A stretch of 64,000 nt of DNA from the NCBI RefSeq assembly GCF_016862635.1, contig NZ_BONI01000002.1, positions 186,001 to 250,000 on the forward strand, given 5' to 3'. Positions 35,255 through 42,491 of the stretch are shown piece after piece (position 1 is the stretch's first letter; every line of letters begins with the position of its first letter). The DNA comes from Catellatospora coxensis (GTDB taxonomy: Bacteria; Actinomycetota; Actinomycetes; Mycobacteriales; Micromonosporaceae). The notes beneath the pieces were generated by a model. The model did not search any database, was not told where the DNA came from, and saw only the letters and a list, made by a program, of their open reading frames with translations. Both the position numbers and the translations under genes were made by a program.

Positions 35255-36223
35255 TCAGCCCTTCTTGAAGGCTTCGAACTCGGCGGCCAGAGTCGTCTTC
35301 TGCGCCGCGGTCAGCGGCACGTACTTGGCCTCCTTGACGACCTCGTCGATGTTGGCGATGTAGAAGTCGACGAAGGTCCGCACGTGCTCCTTGGCCGCCG
35401 AGGCCTTGGCCACGTACACGAACAGCGGACGGGCGAGGGGCTTGTAGGTGCCGTCCTGGGCGGTGGCGGTGGACGGCGCGACGCAGCCGGCGCCGCCGTC
35501 GATCTTCAGGGCCTTGAGCTTGTCGGCGTTCTCCTCGAAGTAGGTGTAGCCGAAGTAGCCCATGCCGCCCTTGGACGCGGCCACGCCCTGCACGAGGACG
35601 TTGTCGTCCTCGGACGGGGTGTAGTTGGTGCGGCTGGCCTTCTCCTTGCCGTTGATCGCGGCGGTGAAGTAGTCGAAGGTGCCCGAGTCGGTGCCGGCGC
35701 CGTAGAGCTTGAGCGGCTCGTTGGGGAACTTCGGGTCGATCTGGTTCCAGTTGTCGACCTTCGAGTCCGGTTCCCAGACCGCTTTGAGCTGCGCGACGGT
35801 CAGGCAGTCGACCCAGGTCGCCTCCTTGTTGACCACGACGGTGAGCGCGTCGTTGGCCACGATCAGCTCGGTGAACGTGATGCCCTTGTCGGCGCAGGCC
35901 TTCTTCTCCTCGTCCTTGATCGGACGGGAGGCGTCGGAGATGTCGGTCTCGCCGTTGCAGAACTTCTTGAACCCGCCGCCGGTGCCGGAGATACCGACGG
36001 TCACGTTCACCTTCGGCTGCTCGTCGGCGAAGATGTCGGCCGCGGCCTTGGACAGCGGACCGACCGTCGACGAACCGTCGATCTTGATGTCGCCCGACAG
36101 CTGCGCCGCGCCACTGGGCTCGCCGCTGCTCTCACCCGAACCGCCACAGGCGGCCAGGGCCATGACAACCGTCAGCGCGGCCAGCGTGCCGATCAGCCGC
36201 TTGCGTCCTGACTTGATCACCAT
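35255..36223 (-). CDS. pstS: Phosphate-binding lipoprotein PstS
   Basis: This encodes 322 aa from the ATG at 36223 (MVIKSGRK); ATG at 36226 is the neighbour, both after GAGGA. Signal peptide II ends in a lipobox LAAC, so the protein is anchored outside the cell. Phosphate contacts of the family are present: DGSSTVGPL, SGTGGGFKKF, DASRPIK and GTDSGTFDYF. First gene of pstSCAB, with a Pho box on the minus strand at 36341-36362. PstS usually discriminates poorly enough that arsenate is also bound. Confidence 0.96.
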   Translation of the reverse strand: MVIKSGRKRLIGTLAALTVVMALAACGGSGESSGEPSGAAQLSGDIKIDGSSTVGPLSKAAADIFADEQPKVNVTVGISGTGGGFKKFCNGETDISDASRPIKDEEKKACADKGITFTELIVANDALTVVVNKEATWVDCLTVAQLKAVWEPDSKVDNWNQIDPKFPNEPLKLYGAGTDSGTFDYFTAAINGKEKASRTNYTPSEDDNVLVQGVAASKGGMGYFGYTYFEENADKLKALKIDGGAGCVAPSTATAQDGTYKPLARPLFVYVAKASAAKEHVRTFVDFYIANIDEVVKEAKYVPLTAAQKTTLAAEFEAFKKG

Positions 36224-36340
36224 CATGTCCTCTTCAGACAGGCCGCCCCCTGGATCCCCCGGCGGCGGCGCTTGCGATGCCGGAGGTGTGCACCACCGAC
36301 ACCGCACATAAGAGAGTCCTCATGTGATGTGGACAGAGCC

Positions 36341-36362
36341 GTTCGGTGAACGGAGTCTGAAC
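36341..36362 (-). promoter_or_regulatory. Pho box of pstS
   Basis: On the minus strand GTTCAGACTCC and GTTCACCGAAC form an 11-bp direct repeat, the arrangement bound by PhoP in actinomycetes. It is about 120 bases upstream of the pstS start. Confidence 0.8.
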
Positions 36363-36411
36363 ATAAGCAAAGTTTTATAACCGCAGGTCATATCACATGG
36401 AGCAACTATCA

Positions 36412-36433
36412 GTTCATGATCAGTTCACAATGT
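36412..36433 (+). promoter_or_regulatory. Pho box of the divergent PhoX-like gene
   Basis: GTTCATGATCA and GTTCACAATGT stand in tandem with an 11-bp period on the plus strand; a further GTTCACCC lies at 36457. The intergenic region therefore carries outward-facing sites for both genes. Confidence 0.7.
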
Positions 36434-36556
36434 GGGGTGCGCTGCGGAGATACACAGTTCACCCATTGGCCGTCGGTCGTACATCGTCGATTGCCGCACG
36501 CGAACACTGTGCGGCAATGGCTGCGCGTGCCTGCGACATGAACATGCGAGAGGCCG

Positions 36557-37846
36557 ATGATGACCAGACCGTTCACAACAGACCGACGCCCCTCGCTGCC
36601 CGCGACCGCCTGGCCGCTCGTCGGCCCGACCGATCACGACGGCACCGCGGTGATCGTGGGTTGGGGCGACGCGGTCCTGCCCGCCACACCGTCTTCGGGC
36701 CTCACCGAGCTCGACCCCTTGCTGCAGGAGGGCCAGTGCGGCTTCGACAGCGCGGTGTTGGCGGTGCTGCCGCTGCGGGGTCGGGGCCGGGCGCTTCTGG
36801 TGCTCGGCCACGCGAGCGCTGGTCTGGCCGCCGCGTCGGCGGCCGTCGGCGGCCTGTCGTCCACTCAGCGCGCGAGGCTCCTGCAGGCTGCCCAGGGCGT
36901 CAGCGTCATCGAAGTCGAGCAGGCCGGGCCTGACCGGCGGTGGCGGATGCGTCACCCGCGCAACCACGGCTACAACCGCCGCCTGGGCACCACCACTGCC
37001 ATCGCGTGCACCGGCCCAGTGCCGGAACTGGCCGCTTCGCCCGGCGTGGGTCCTGCCGGGGTATGGGCCCCGGCGGGCGGCACCGCCACCGCGTGGGGCA
37101 CGGTCCTGCTCGCCGAGAGCCCAGCCTGCAACGTGCACCGCGGCGTCGGCCCGCCGCCAGGCCGGAGTTGCTGCGGGTGGGTCGTCGAGATCGACCCGTT
37201 CGACCCGCACAGCGTCCCGCGCAGGCACACCGCACTGGGCCGAGCCAGATATGCCGGCGTGCTGGCGGCCACGACCGCCGCTGGCCGTCCGGTGGTGCAC
37301 CTGCGTGAGCGTGGCGGCCTGCTGCTGCGGTTCACCTCCTGCCGCCGAGCCAGCCGCGGCATTGGCGCCACCGACCGCGCCCGCAATGCTGGCCTGCTGC
37401 ACGACGGCACCCTCGCCGTAGCCCGCCTCGACAGGCCCCCGACCTCCAGGGCAAACGGCGGCGGAACGTGGCTGCCGCTGGTCAGCGTCGGCGTGAGCGC
37501 CGTGGCCGGGATGAGCGCGGCGCAGGTCCTGGCCGACACCTCCGGCGCGGCTCGCGCCGTCGGCGCCACGACGATCACCGAAGCGGTCCAGCTGCCGATT
37601 GTCGGCCTGCGCCGTAGCCCTGGCGGCGCAGAACATGAGGAACAGGTCATCGAACTCGACGACACCGGTGCCTCTTCGTTCACCTGGCGTGTCCGGCACG
37701 CCGTCGATCCGCTCACGCCGGTGCTCAGCAACCGCCGACCAGCCGGGCTGTTTCACGCCGCCAGTGGTACCGCGTTCCTGAGTTCCGTCCCGCCAGCTGC
37801 CACGTCCATGACCACACGTGTGGGCGTACGCGCAGTCCCGCTCTGA
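36557..37846 (+). CDS. PhoX-like (DUF839) protein, likely pseudo-enzyme, no signal peptide
   Basis: This 429-aa protein follows the PhoX/DUF839 architecture almost end to end: a WGDAVLP-type opening, GVSVIEVEQAG, the NRRLG block, GWVVEIDPFDP, PRRHTALGRARYAG, NAGLLHDGTLAVARL and GATTITEAVQLP. Active PhoX is a Tat-exported phosphatase with Ca and Fe ligands in NHEY, CEEN and GRFGHE motifs. Here these read GHAS, AESP and GRARYAG, so the metal ligands are lost, and no signal peptide is present. It is preceded by its own Pho box and divergent from pst. It probably binds a phosphate ester or another ligand in the cytoplasm rather than hydrolysing it. Confidence 0.8.
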   Translation: MMTRPFTTDRRPSLPATAWPLVGPTDHDGTAVIVGWGDAVLPATPSSGLTELDPLLQEGQCGFDSAVLAVLPLRGRGRALLVLGHASAGLAAASAAVGGLSSTQRARLLQAAQGVSVIEVEQAGPDRRWRMRHPRNHGYNRRLGTTTAIACTGPVPELAASPGVGPAGVWAPAGGTATAWGTVLLAESPACNVHRGVGPPPGRSCCGWVVEIDPFDPHSVPRRHTALGRARYAGVLAATTAAGRPVVHLRERGGLLLRFTSCRRASRGIGATDRARNAGLLHDGTLAVARLDRPPTSRANGGGTWLPLVSVGVSAVAGMSAAQVLADTSGAARAVGATTITEAVQLPIVGLRRSPGGAEHEEQVIELDDTGASSFTWRVRHAVDPLTPVLSNRRPAGLFHAASGTAFLSSVPPAATSMTTRVGVRAVPL

Positions 37847-37902
37847 CGGCGGCCGAGTCGGCGCGCAGTTGTCGGTCCGCCGCAGCAGGGCCGCGCTGTT
37901 CA

Positions 37903-38583
37903 TCACCGCCTCCCGGCGGGCAGCGCTGGTGCCAGGCGGTCCACACGCGCAGCGAGGTCGCCGAACGCCGCTTCGAACGCCTCGTCGGTGTCGGACACCG
38001 CCGGATCGGGCACCGACCAGTGCAACCGTCGTGTCGGCTCGCGCAGCTGCTCGTGGGCGATGTCGCAGACGGCCACGACCAGGTCGTCGTCGCGCAGCAC
38101 GTCACGGACGTCGGCAGTGCCCGCCCCAGCCAAGTCCAGGCCGTGACGAGCAGCGGCGGCGATCGCCTTCGGATGTACACCCGTGGCGGGCATCGTTCCA
38201 GCCGACGCCGCAGGTATTGCGCTGCAGCGCGCCCACAGCGCCGCGGCCAGCTGCGAGCGGGCCGAGTTGTGGGTGCAGACGAACAGCACCCGCCGGGCCG
38301 GGCCTGGCGCAGCAGGGGTCAGCAAGTCGAGGGTGCCGCGGCGTAGCCGCAGGTAGGTGCGGCGCCGGTCGCCCTCGGATCGGACCCGGTCCACCAACCC
38401 GGCGCCGGACAGCACGTTGAGGTGGTGGGCCAGCAGGTTGGTGGTCATGTCGAGCTGGCGGCCGAGTTCGCCTGGTGAGGCGTCGCCGAGCAGCAGGGCG
38501 TCGACGATCGCCAGCCGTGCGGGTTCGCCGAGGGCGGCGTGCACGCGTGCTCGCCCCACCAGACTCATTGGCTCAGTACTCAT
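37903..38583 (-). CDS. ArsR-ArsC fusion protein
   Basis: This encodes 226 aa. Residues 1-90 form an ArsR-type winged helix (ALGEPARLAIVDALLLGDASPGELGRQL, TNLLAHHLNVLSGAGLV) and 95-226 a low-molecular-weight phosphatase/arsenate-reductase domain with the P-loop CTHNSARS (Cys-x5-Arg). A regulator joined to arsenate reductase is known in actinomycetes and couples sensing to reduction. A later Cys (AVCDIAHEQL) may take part in the thiol relay. Alternative start at residue 6. A palindrome covers the first codon. Confidence 0.9.
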   Translation of the reverse strand: MSTEPMSLVGRARVHAALGEPARLAIVDALLLGDASPGELGRQLDMTTNLLAHHLNVLSGAGLVDRVRSEGDRRRTYLRLRRGTLDLLTPAAPGPARRVLFVCTHNSARSQLAAALWARCSAIPAASAGTMPATGVHPKAIAAAARHGLDLAGAGTADVRDVLRDDDLVVAVCDIAHEQLREPTRRLHWSVPDPAVSDTDEAFEAAFGDLAARVDRLAPALPAGRR

Positions 38584-38593
38584 TGAGTCAATG
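38581..38593 (-). promoter_or_regulatory. Operator over the start codon of the ArsR-ArsC gene
   Basis: CATTGA-G-TCAATG is a near-perfect palindrome whose left arm contains the start codon complement. Binding here would block initiation of a leaderless or short-leader message. Confidence 0.6.
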
Positions 38594-38650
38594 ATCGCTG
38601 AGTGGTCTTCGAGATGTCAATCCCTCTGCCCGGGGGCCTGACATGCAGAT

Positions 38651-38690
38651 GGGGTGCTGCGCCTGCCGATGTCGGCAGGCGCAGCACCCC
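38651..38690 (-). terminator. Strong terminator at the end of the aqp-arsC operon
   Basis: A 19-bp perfect stem beginning GGGGTGCTGCGCC (38651-38669 with 38672-38690) sits 16 bases past the arsC stop. Confidence 0.85.
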
Positions 38691-38706
38691 AGTTAGAACA
38701 AAGGGC

Positions 38707-39123
38707 TCAGGTCAGCGGCTGGGGCACCAGATCTTCGACCAGCGCCTGCACCCGGTCGCGGATCTCGTCGCGGATCGGGCGGACCGCGTCGATGCCCTGC
38801 CCGGCGGGGTCGTCGAGCTTCCAGTCCTCGTGGCGCTGTCCCGGGAAGTACGGGCAGACATCGCCGCAGCCCATGGTGATGACCACGCTGGACGCCTCGG
38901 ACGCCTCGGGGGTGAGGATCTTCGGGGTCTGGTCGGTGATGTCGATGCCGACCTCGGCCATGGCCTCGACGGCGACGGGGTTGATCCGGTCGGCGGGGGC
39001 GGAGCCGGCGGAGCGGACCTCGACGGCGTCACCGGCGAGGTGTCGCAGCCATCCGGCGGCCATCTGGGAGCGTCCGGCGTTGTGCACGCACACGAACAGA
39101 ACACTGGGCTTGGTATCGGTCAT
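38707..39123 (-). CDS. arsC: Arsenate reductase, low-molecular-weight phosphatase fold
   Basis: This encodes 138 aa. The P-loop is CVHNAGRSQMAAG and the late motif MGCGDVCPYFPG supplies a second Cys, the pattern of thioredoxin- or mycothiol/mycoredoxin-linked ArsC. It reduces arsenate to arsenite in the cytoplasm. The ATG overlaps the preceding gene by 4 bases; it is the last gene of the arsR-aqp-arsC-arsC operon. Confidence 0.95.
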   Translation of the reverse strand: MTDTKPSVLFVCVHNAGRSQMAAGWLRHLAGDAVEVRSAGSAPADRINPVAVEAMAEVGIDITDQTPKILTPEASEASSVVITMGCGDVCPYFPGQRHEDWKLDDPAGQGIDAVRPIRDEIRDRVQALVEDLVPQPLT

Positions 39124-39758
39124 CGCTGCTCTCCTGCAGTCAGTTCGTCGATCAGTTGTCTCACTCGGACGTCGATGTCGTCGCGGATGGCGCGCACCGT
39201 CGCCAGGCTGGCGCCGGCGGGGTCGGGAAGGTCCCAGTCCAGGTAGCGCTTACCTGGCAGGACCGGGCAGGCGTCACCACAGCCCATCGTCACGATCACG
39301 TCTGCGGCTTGCAGGGCGCCATCGGTCAGCGGCTTGGGGAACGCCCCGTCGGCCGGAATCCCAGCCTCGGCCAGGACCGCCACAACGTGCGGGTCAAGGA
39401 CGCTGGCCGGATGCGATCCAGCGCTGGCCACTGCGACCCGGCCCGCGCCGTGACGTTCGGCCAGCGCTGCCGCCAGCTGGGACCGGCCGGCGTTGTAGGC
39501 ACACATGAACAGCACCCGTGGCACCGTCACCACAGGCGGCGCGCCTGCGGCCTCGGCCATGGCCTCCAGCCGCTGGGCCGCGGCGTGACCGGCCAGTGGG
39601 AGCAGGTGGGTACGGACCCGGGCGGTGCGTTCGAGTTCCAGGTAGGCCTCGAAGACGCAGCGCTCGACGGTCTGCGGGCTGAACACGCCGTGGAAACGCT
39701 CGACCAGGCGTGCGGACTCCCGCGCCAGGGCCGCATCCACGGATGCGTTGGTGCTCAC
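39120..39758 (-). CDS. Arsenate reductase with N-terminal three-helix dimerisation domain
   Basis: This encodes 212 aa from the GTG at 39758. The first ~75 residues (ESARLVERFHGVFSPQTVERCVFEAYLELERTARV) are the helical bundle added to some actinobacterial ArsC proteins. The reductase domain has CAYNAGRSQLAAA and MGCGDACPVLPGKRYLDW. It overlaps both neighbours by 4 bases. Together with the second ArsC it gives two reductases in one transcript. Confidence 0.92.
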   Translation of the reverse strand: MSTNASVDAALARESARLVERFHGVFSPQTVERCVFEAYLELERTARVRTHLLPLAGHAAAQRLEAMAEAAGAPPVVTVPRVLFMCAYNAGRSQLAAALAERHGAGRVAVASAGSHPASVLDPHVVAVLAEAGIPADGAFPKPLTDGALQAADVIVTMGCGDACPVLPGKRYLDWDLPDPAGASLATVRAIRDDIDVRVRQLIDELTAGEQR

Positions 39759-40507
39759 GGGGCTGCTCCGACGGCCTCGGGCTCGATCGCTTGCTGCGAC
39801 GAGGGCCGAGTCACCGTTTCCGCGGAACCGGTCGCCTTCGGGTAGAGCGCGGCGACCAGGGCAACGCCGATCAGCGCGCCGATGATCTGGGCCCCGATGA
39901 ACGCCGGGACGGAGGTGGGCGTGATTCCGGCGAAGGTGTCGGTGAACGCACGGCCGATGGTCACGGCGGGGTTGGCGAAGCTGGTCGAGCTGGTGAACCA
40001 GTACGCCGCCCCGATGTACGCCGCGACAGCGGGCGCCGCCAGCGCCGCGCGGCCACTGCGGACGAGGGCGAAGATGAGCAGCAGCAGGCCGGCGGTCGCG
40101 ACGATCTCGCCCAGCCACAGTTGCGGCTTGTCGCGGGCGGTCGCCGACATGCCTTGTGCGACCCCGAACATCGCGTTCGCGAGCACTGATCCGGCGATCG
40201 CGCCGAGCGTCTGGGCGGCGATGTAGGGGGCGATGTCCTTGGCGGACAGGCCTGTGGGGTCGTGGCGGTCGGACCACCATGCGGCGACGGTGACGACGGG
40301 GTTGAAGTGTGCGCCGGACACCGGGCCGAGGATCAGGACCAGCACGGCGAGGGCGAACACGGTGGCGGTGGAGTTCTCCAGCAACTGCAGGCCGACGTCG
40401 TCTGGTGACAACCGGGTGGCCATGATGCCGGAGCCGACGACCGTGGTGACCAGCAGCATGGTGCCGAGCAGTTCGGCGAGCAGGCGGCGGGGCAGGGTGG
40501 CGGGCAT
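39755..40507 (-). CDS. Aquaglyceroporin (MIP family) of an ars operon
   Basis: This encodes 250 aa from the ATG at 40507; GTG at 40513 is an alternative. Six helices and the two NPA-type half-helices FNPVVTV and FANPAVTI are present, the first NPA altered to NPV. Aquaporins in ars operons (AqpS type) let arsenite flow out after ArsC has reduced arsenate, replacing an active pump. No intact pump accompanies it here. It shares overlaps with arsR and arsC. Confidence 0.92.
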   Translation of the reverse strand: MPATLPRRLLAELLGTMLLVTTVVGSGIMATRLSPDDVGLQLLENSTATVFALAVLVLILGPVSGAHFNPVVTVAAWWSDRHDPTGLSAKDIAPYIAAQTLGAIAGSVLANAMFGVAQGMSATARDKPQLWLGEIVATAGLLLLIFALVRSGRAALAAPAVAAYIGAAYWFTSSTSFANPAVTIGRAFTDTFAGITPTSVPAFIGAQIIGALIGVALVAALYPKATGSAETVTRPSSQQAIEPEAVGAAP

Positions 40508-40824
40508 CAGCACTCCCGGCGGTTGTCGGAGGTCGCGCGCGCTCGTGCGGCCAGGGCGGTGAGGTGTGCCGCCGCGGCGTCGAGGGCGTCGGCGTTGAGG
40601 TGGTAGTAGGTGTAGCGGCCGTACGGTTCGGCCTTCACCAGGCCTGCGTGACGCAGTGCGCGCAGGTGGTTGGACACGTTCGGCTGCGACAGGCCGAGGT
40701 CCTCGACGAGGTGGCAGGTGCAGGCGGGGCCTGCGGCGAGGGCGTCGACGATGGCGGCGCGGGCGGGGTCGGCCAGCAGCCGTACCACCTCGGCCGGGGC
40801 ATCACGAGAAACTGATATCACCAC
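40507..40824 (-). CDS. arsR: ArsR-family regulator, first gene of the aqp-arsC operon
   Basis: This encodes 105 aa from a GTG at 40824 (a second GTG follows). The winged helix carries ACTCHLVEDLGLSQPNVSNHLRAL: the Cys-x-Cys at its start is an arsenite site. The stop shares bases with the aquaporin start. It should repress the four-gene operon. Confidence 0.93.
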   Translation of the reverse strand: MVISVSRDAPAEVVRLLADPARAAIVDALAAGPACTCHLVEDLGLSQPNVSNHLRALRHAGLVKAEPYGRYTYYHLNADALDAAAAHLTALAARARATSDNRREC

Positions 40825-40914
40825 GCGGTAATCAAACAGTCCGGCTGGTCAGTGCCGCAACTTCGTGATCATGAACATTGGGTGACGTGGCCGTGCACGG
40901 CGTGCGGCAACGTC

Positions 40915-41268
40915 TCAGGCCGTGGGGGCGATGTCCAGGACGGCGGACAGGGAGGCCATGCGTGGGCGGTTGGCCCGGTACCAGACCCAGGTGCCACGGC
41001 GGTCTGACTCGACGAGGCCTGCTTCGCGCAGCACCTTCAGGTGGTGCGAGATCGTGGGCCCGGTCAGGTCGAAGGCGGGGGTCAGGTCGCAGACGCAGGC
41101 CTCTCCCCCGTCGGCGGAGGCGATCATCGACAGCAGCTGCAGGCGCACTGGGTCGCCGAGGGCCTTGAACGCAAGCGCGAGATCGGCGGCGGCCTCGGCC
41201 GGCACGGTGGCGGTGGCCAGGGGTGCGCAGCACACCTCGGGTTCGAGCACGGTCAGCTGCTTCGACAT
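40915..41268 (-). CDS. arsR: ArsR-family regulator with CVCDL
   Basis: This encodes 117 aa, with a Cys pair near the N-terminus (PEVCCAPLA) plus the classic ACVCDLTPAF arsenite motif and recognition helix TGPTISHHLKVLREAGLV. It is divergent from another arsR; the intergenic palindromes are candidate operators for both. It has no partner gene of its own downstream before the next operon. Confidence 0.92.
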   Translation of the reverse strand: MSKQLTVLEPEVCCAPLATATVPAEAAADLALAFKALGDPVRLQLLSMIASADGGEACVCDLTPAFDLTGPTISHHLKVLREAGLVESDRRGTWVWYRANRPRMASLSAVLDIAPTA

Positions 41269-41334
41269 GCCCCTAGGTTGACAGGTTTCGAAGCAGCTGG
41301 CAACGCCGGTTGTCCTAGCTCACTGTTACCGACT

Positions 41335-41363
41335 ATCATCGTTTATCGGCGATAGGCGATGAT
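41335..41363. promoter_or_regulatory. Double palindromic operator between divergent arsR genes
   Basis: ATCATCG (41335-41341) and CGATGAT (41357-41363) form a 7-bp inverted repeat around a second palindrome, TATCG-G-CGATA (41344-41354). It overlaps the start of the plus-strand gene. Confidence 0.7.
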
Positions 41364-41706
41364 GTTGGAGGATGGGGTGGAAGAGCTGCTCGACCGCGAG
41401 GTCGCCCAGCGGTACGCGTCGTGGTTCCGGGCCTTGGCCGACCCGACCCGGGTACAGATCGCGGAACTGCTGGCCCGCAAGCGCGAGCCGATGAGCGTCG
41501 GGCAGATCACCGCGGCGGTCGGCATGGCGCAGTCGACGATCTCCCAGCATTTGAAGATCCTCGCGGAGGTGCGCTTCGTACTGGTCGAGGCATCAGGCAA
41601 CGCGAACCTGTACCGGATCAACGAGAACTGCCTGAGCTGCTTCCCGACCGCCGCCGACGTCGTGATGGGCCGTCCGGTCGCCGCGCCGGGAGACACGCCG
41701 TGCTGA
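41359..41706 (+). CDS. arsR: ArsR-family regulator with C-terminal Cys
   Basis: This encodes 115 aa. The winged helix runs ALADPTRVQIAELLARKREPMSVGQITAAVGMAQSTISQHLKIL. Instead of CVCDL it has NENCLSC and a final Cys, another thiolate arrangement. It overlaps the acetyltransferase gene by 7 bases, so the pair is coupled. Probably senses a trivalent arsenical different from inorganic As(III). Confidence 0.9.
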   Translation: MMLEDGVEELLDREVAQRYASWFRALADPTRVQIAELLARKREPMSVGQITAAVGMAQSTISQHLKILAEVRFVLVEASGNANLYRINENCLSCFPTAADVVMGRPVAAPGDTPC

Positions 41707-42203
41707 GCATCCGACCGATGGCCGAGACCGACGCCGAGGCGGTGCTGGCGATCTACCAGTACGGGATCGACACCGGCAACGCGACCTTCGATACCACCGC
41801 CCCCACCTGGTCCGCGTTCGACGCCGGCCGGATGCCCGAACACCGCCTCGTCGCCTGCGACCACATCAGGCAGGTACTCGGCTGGGTCGCCGCGAGCCGG
41901 GTGTCGAGCCGCCCCGCGTACGCGGGCGTGGTCGAGCACAGCGTGTACATCCATCCCGAGGCGCGCGGCCGCGGCGTGGGCCTGGCGCTCATGCGGGCGC
42001 TGATCGCGTCCACCGAGGCGGCCGGGATCTGGACGATCCAGTCCGGGATCTTCCCCGAGAACACCGCCAGCCTGGCCCTGCACCGGGCGGTCGGATTCCG
42101 GGAGGTGGGCGTTCGCGAGCGGCCCGGGTGCCTGCATGGGCAGTGGCGGGACGTGGTCGCGGTCGAGCGGCGCAGCACGGTGGCAGGCACCACAGCAGGC
42201 TGA
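41700..42203 (+). CDS. GNAT acetyltransferase, ArsN type
   Basis: This encodes 167 aa from the GTG at 41700. The acetyl-CoA site is HPEARGRGVGLALMRAL, and the phosphinothricin-acetyltransferase-like blocks (MAETDAEAVLAIYQYGIDTGNATFDTTAP and VEHSVYIHPEARG) are complete. Enzymes of this type N-acetylate phosphinothricin and the arsenic antibiotic arsinothricin. Coupling to an arsR makes the arsenical the likely substrate (ArsN); phosphinothricin is the alternative. Confidence 0.85.
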   Translation: MLSIRPMAETDAEAVLAIYQYGIDTGNATFDTTAPTWSAFDAGRMPEHRLVACDHIRQVLGWVAASRVSSRPAYAGVVEHSVYIHPEARGRGVGLALMRALIASTEAAGIWTIQSGIFPENTASLALHRAVGFREVGVRERPGCLHGQWRDVVAVERRSTVAGTTAG

Positions 42204-42204
42204 G

Positions 42205-42260
42205 TTGACAGATCTCTAAGTAGGCGGCACTCTAAACACGTCGCTTAGAGAAACTTCTAA
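42205..42260 (+). promoter_or_regulatory. Operator region of the second arsenic operon
   Basis: It contains TTGACAGATCTCTAA (42205-42219), shared with the 26002-26016 site, then TCTAAACA (42231-42238) and the perfect inverted repeat TTAGA-N6-TCTAA (42245-42260). Likely ArsR binding sites in front of the 55-aa gene and the flavoprotein. Confidence 0.65.
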
Positions 42261-42276
42261 ACAAGGAGCCGCAGCC

Positions 42277-42444
42277 ATGATCGCCCTGATCCGCCGGATC
42301 GCCGCCGCCCGGACCGCTCACGTCGTGCAGACCACCTCGTTCTGTGAGGGCTGCACCGAGCCGGTGTGCACCGCCGCGTGCCGCGCCGAGGCCGCCCGCA
42401 CCCGCGGCTACGAGCGCGTCGCCACCGCCGGCATCCGCTTCTGA
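42277..42444 (+). CDS. 55-aa Cys-containing protein upstream of the ArsO-like gene
   Basis: This short gene starts with ATG after AAGGAG at ideal spacing and ends in TGA at 42442-42444. The product is basic, with a middle SFCEGCTEPVCTAACR that carries four Cys, followed by a helical tail GYERVATAGIRF. Similar tiny proteins precede ArsO-type flavoproteins in other actinomycetes as far as I recall. A role as metal or arsenite carrier for the enzyme is reasonable inference. The operator region and the 47-base gap to the next gene indicate co-transcription. Confidence 0.75.
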   Translation: MIALIRRIAAARTAHVVQTTSFCEGCTEPVCTAACRAEAARTRGYERVATAGIRF

Positions 42445-42491
42445 CCCAGACCGCCCTCACCGACCTGAGCCCGAGCTAGAGGAGAACGACG

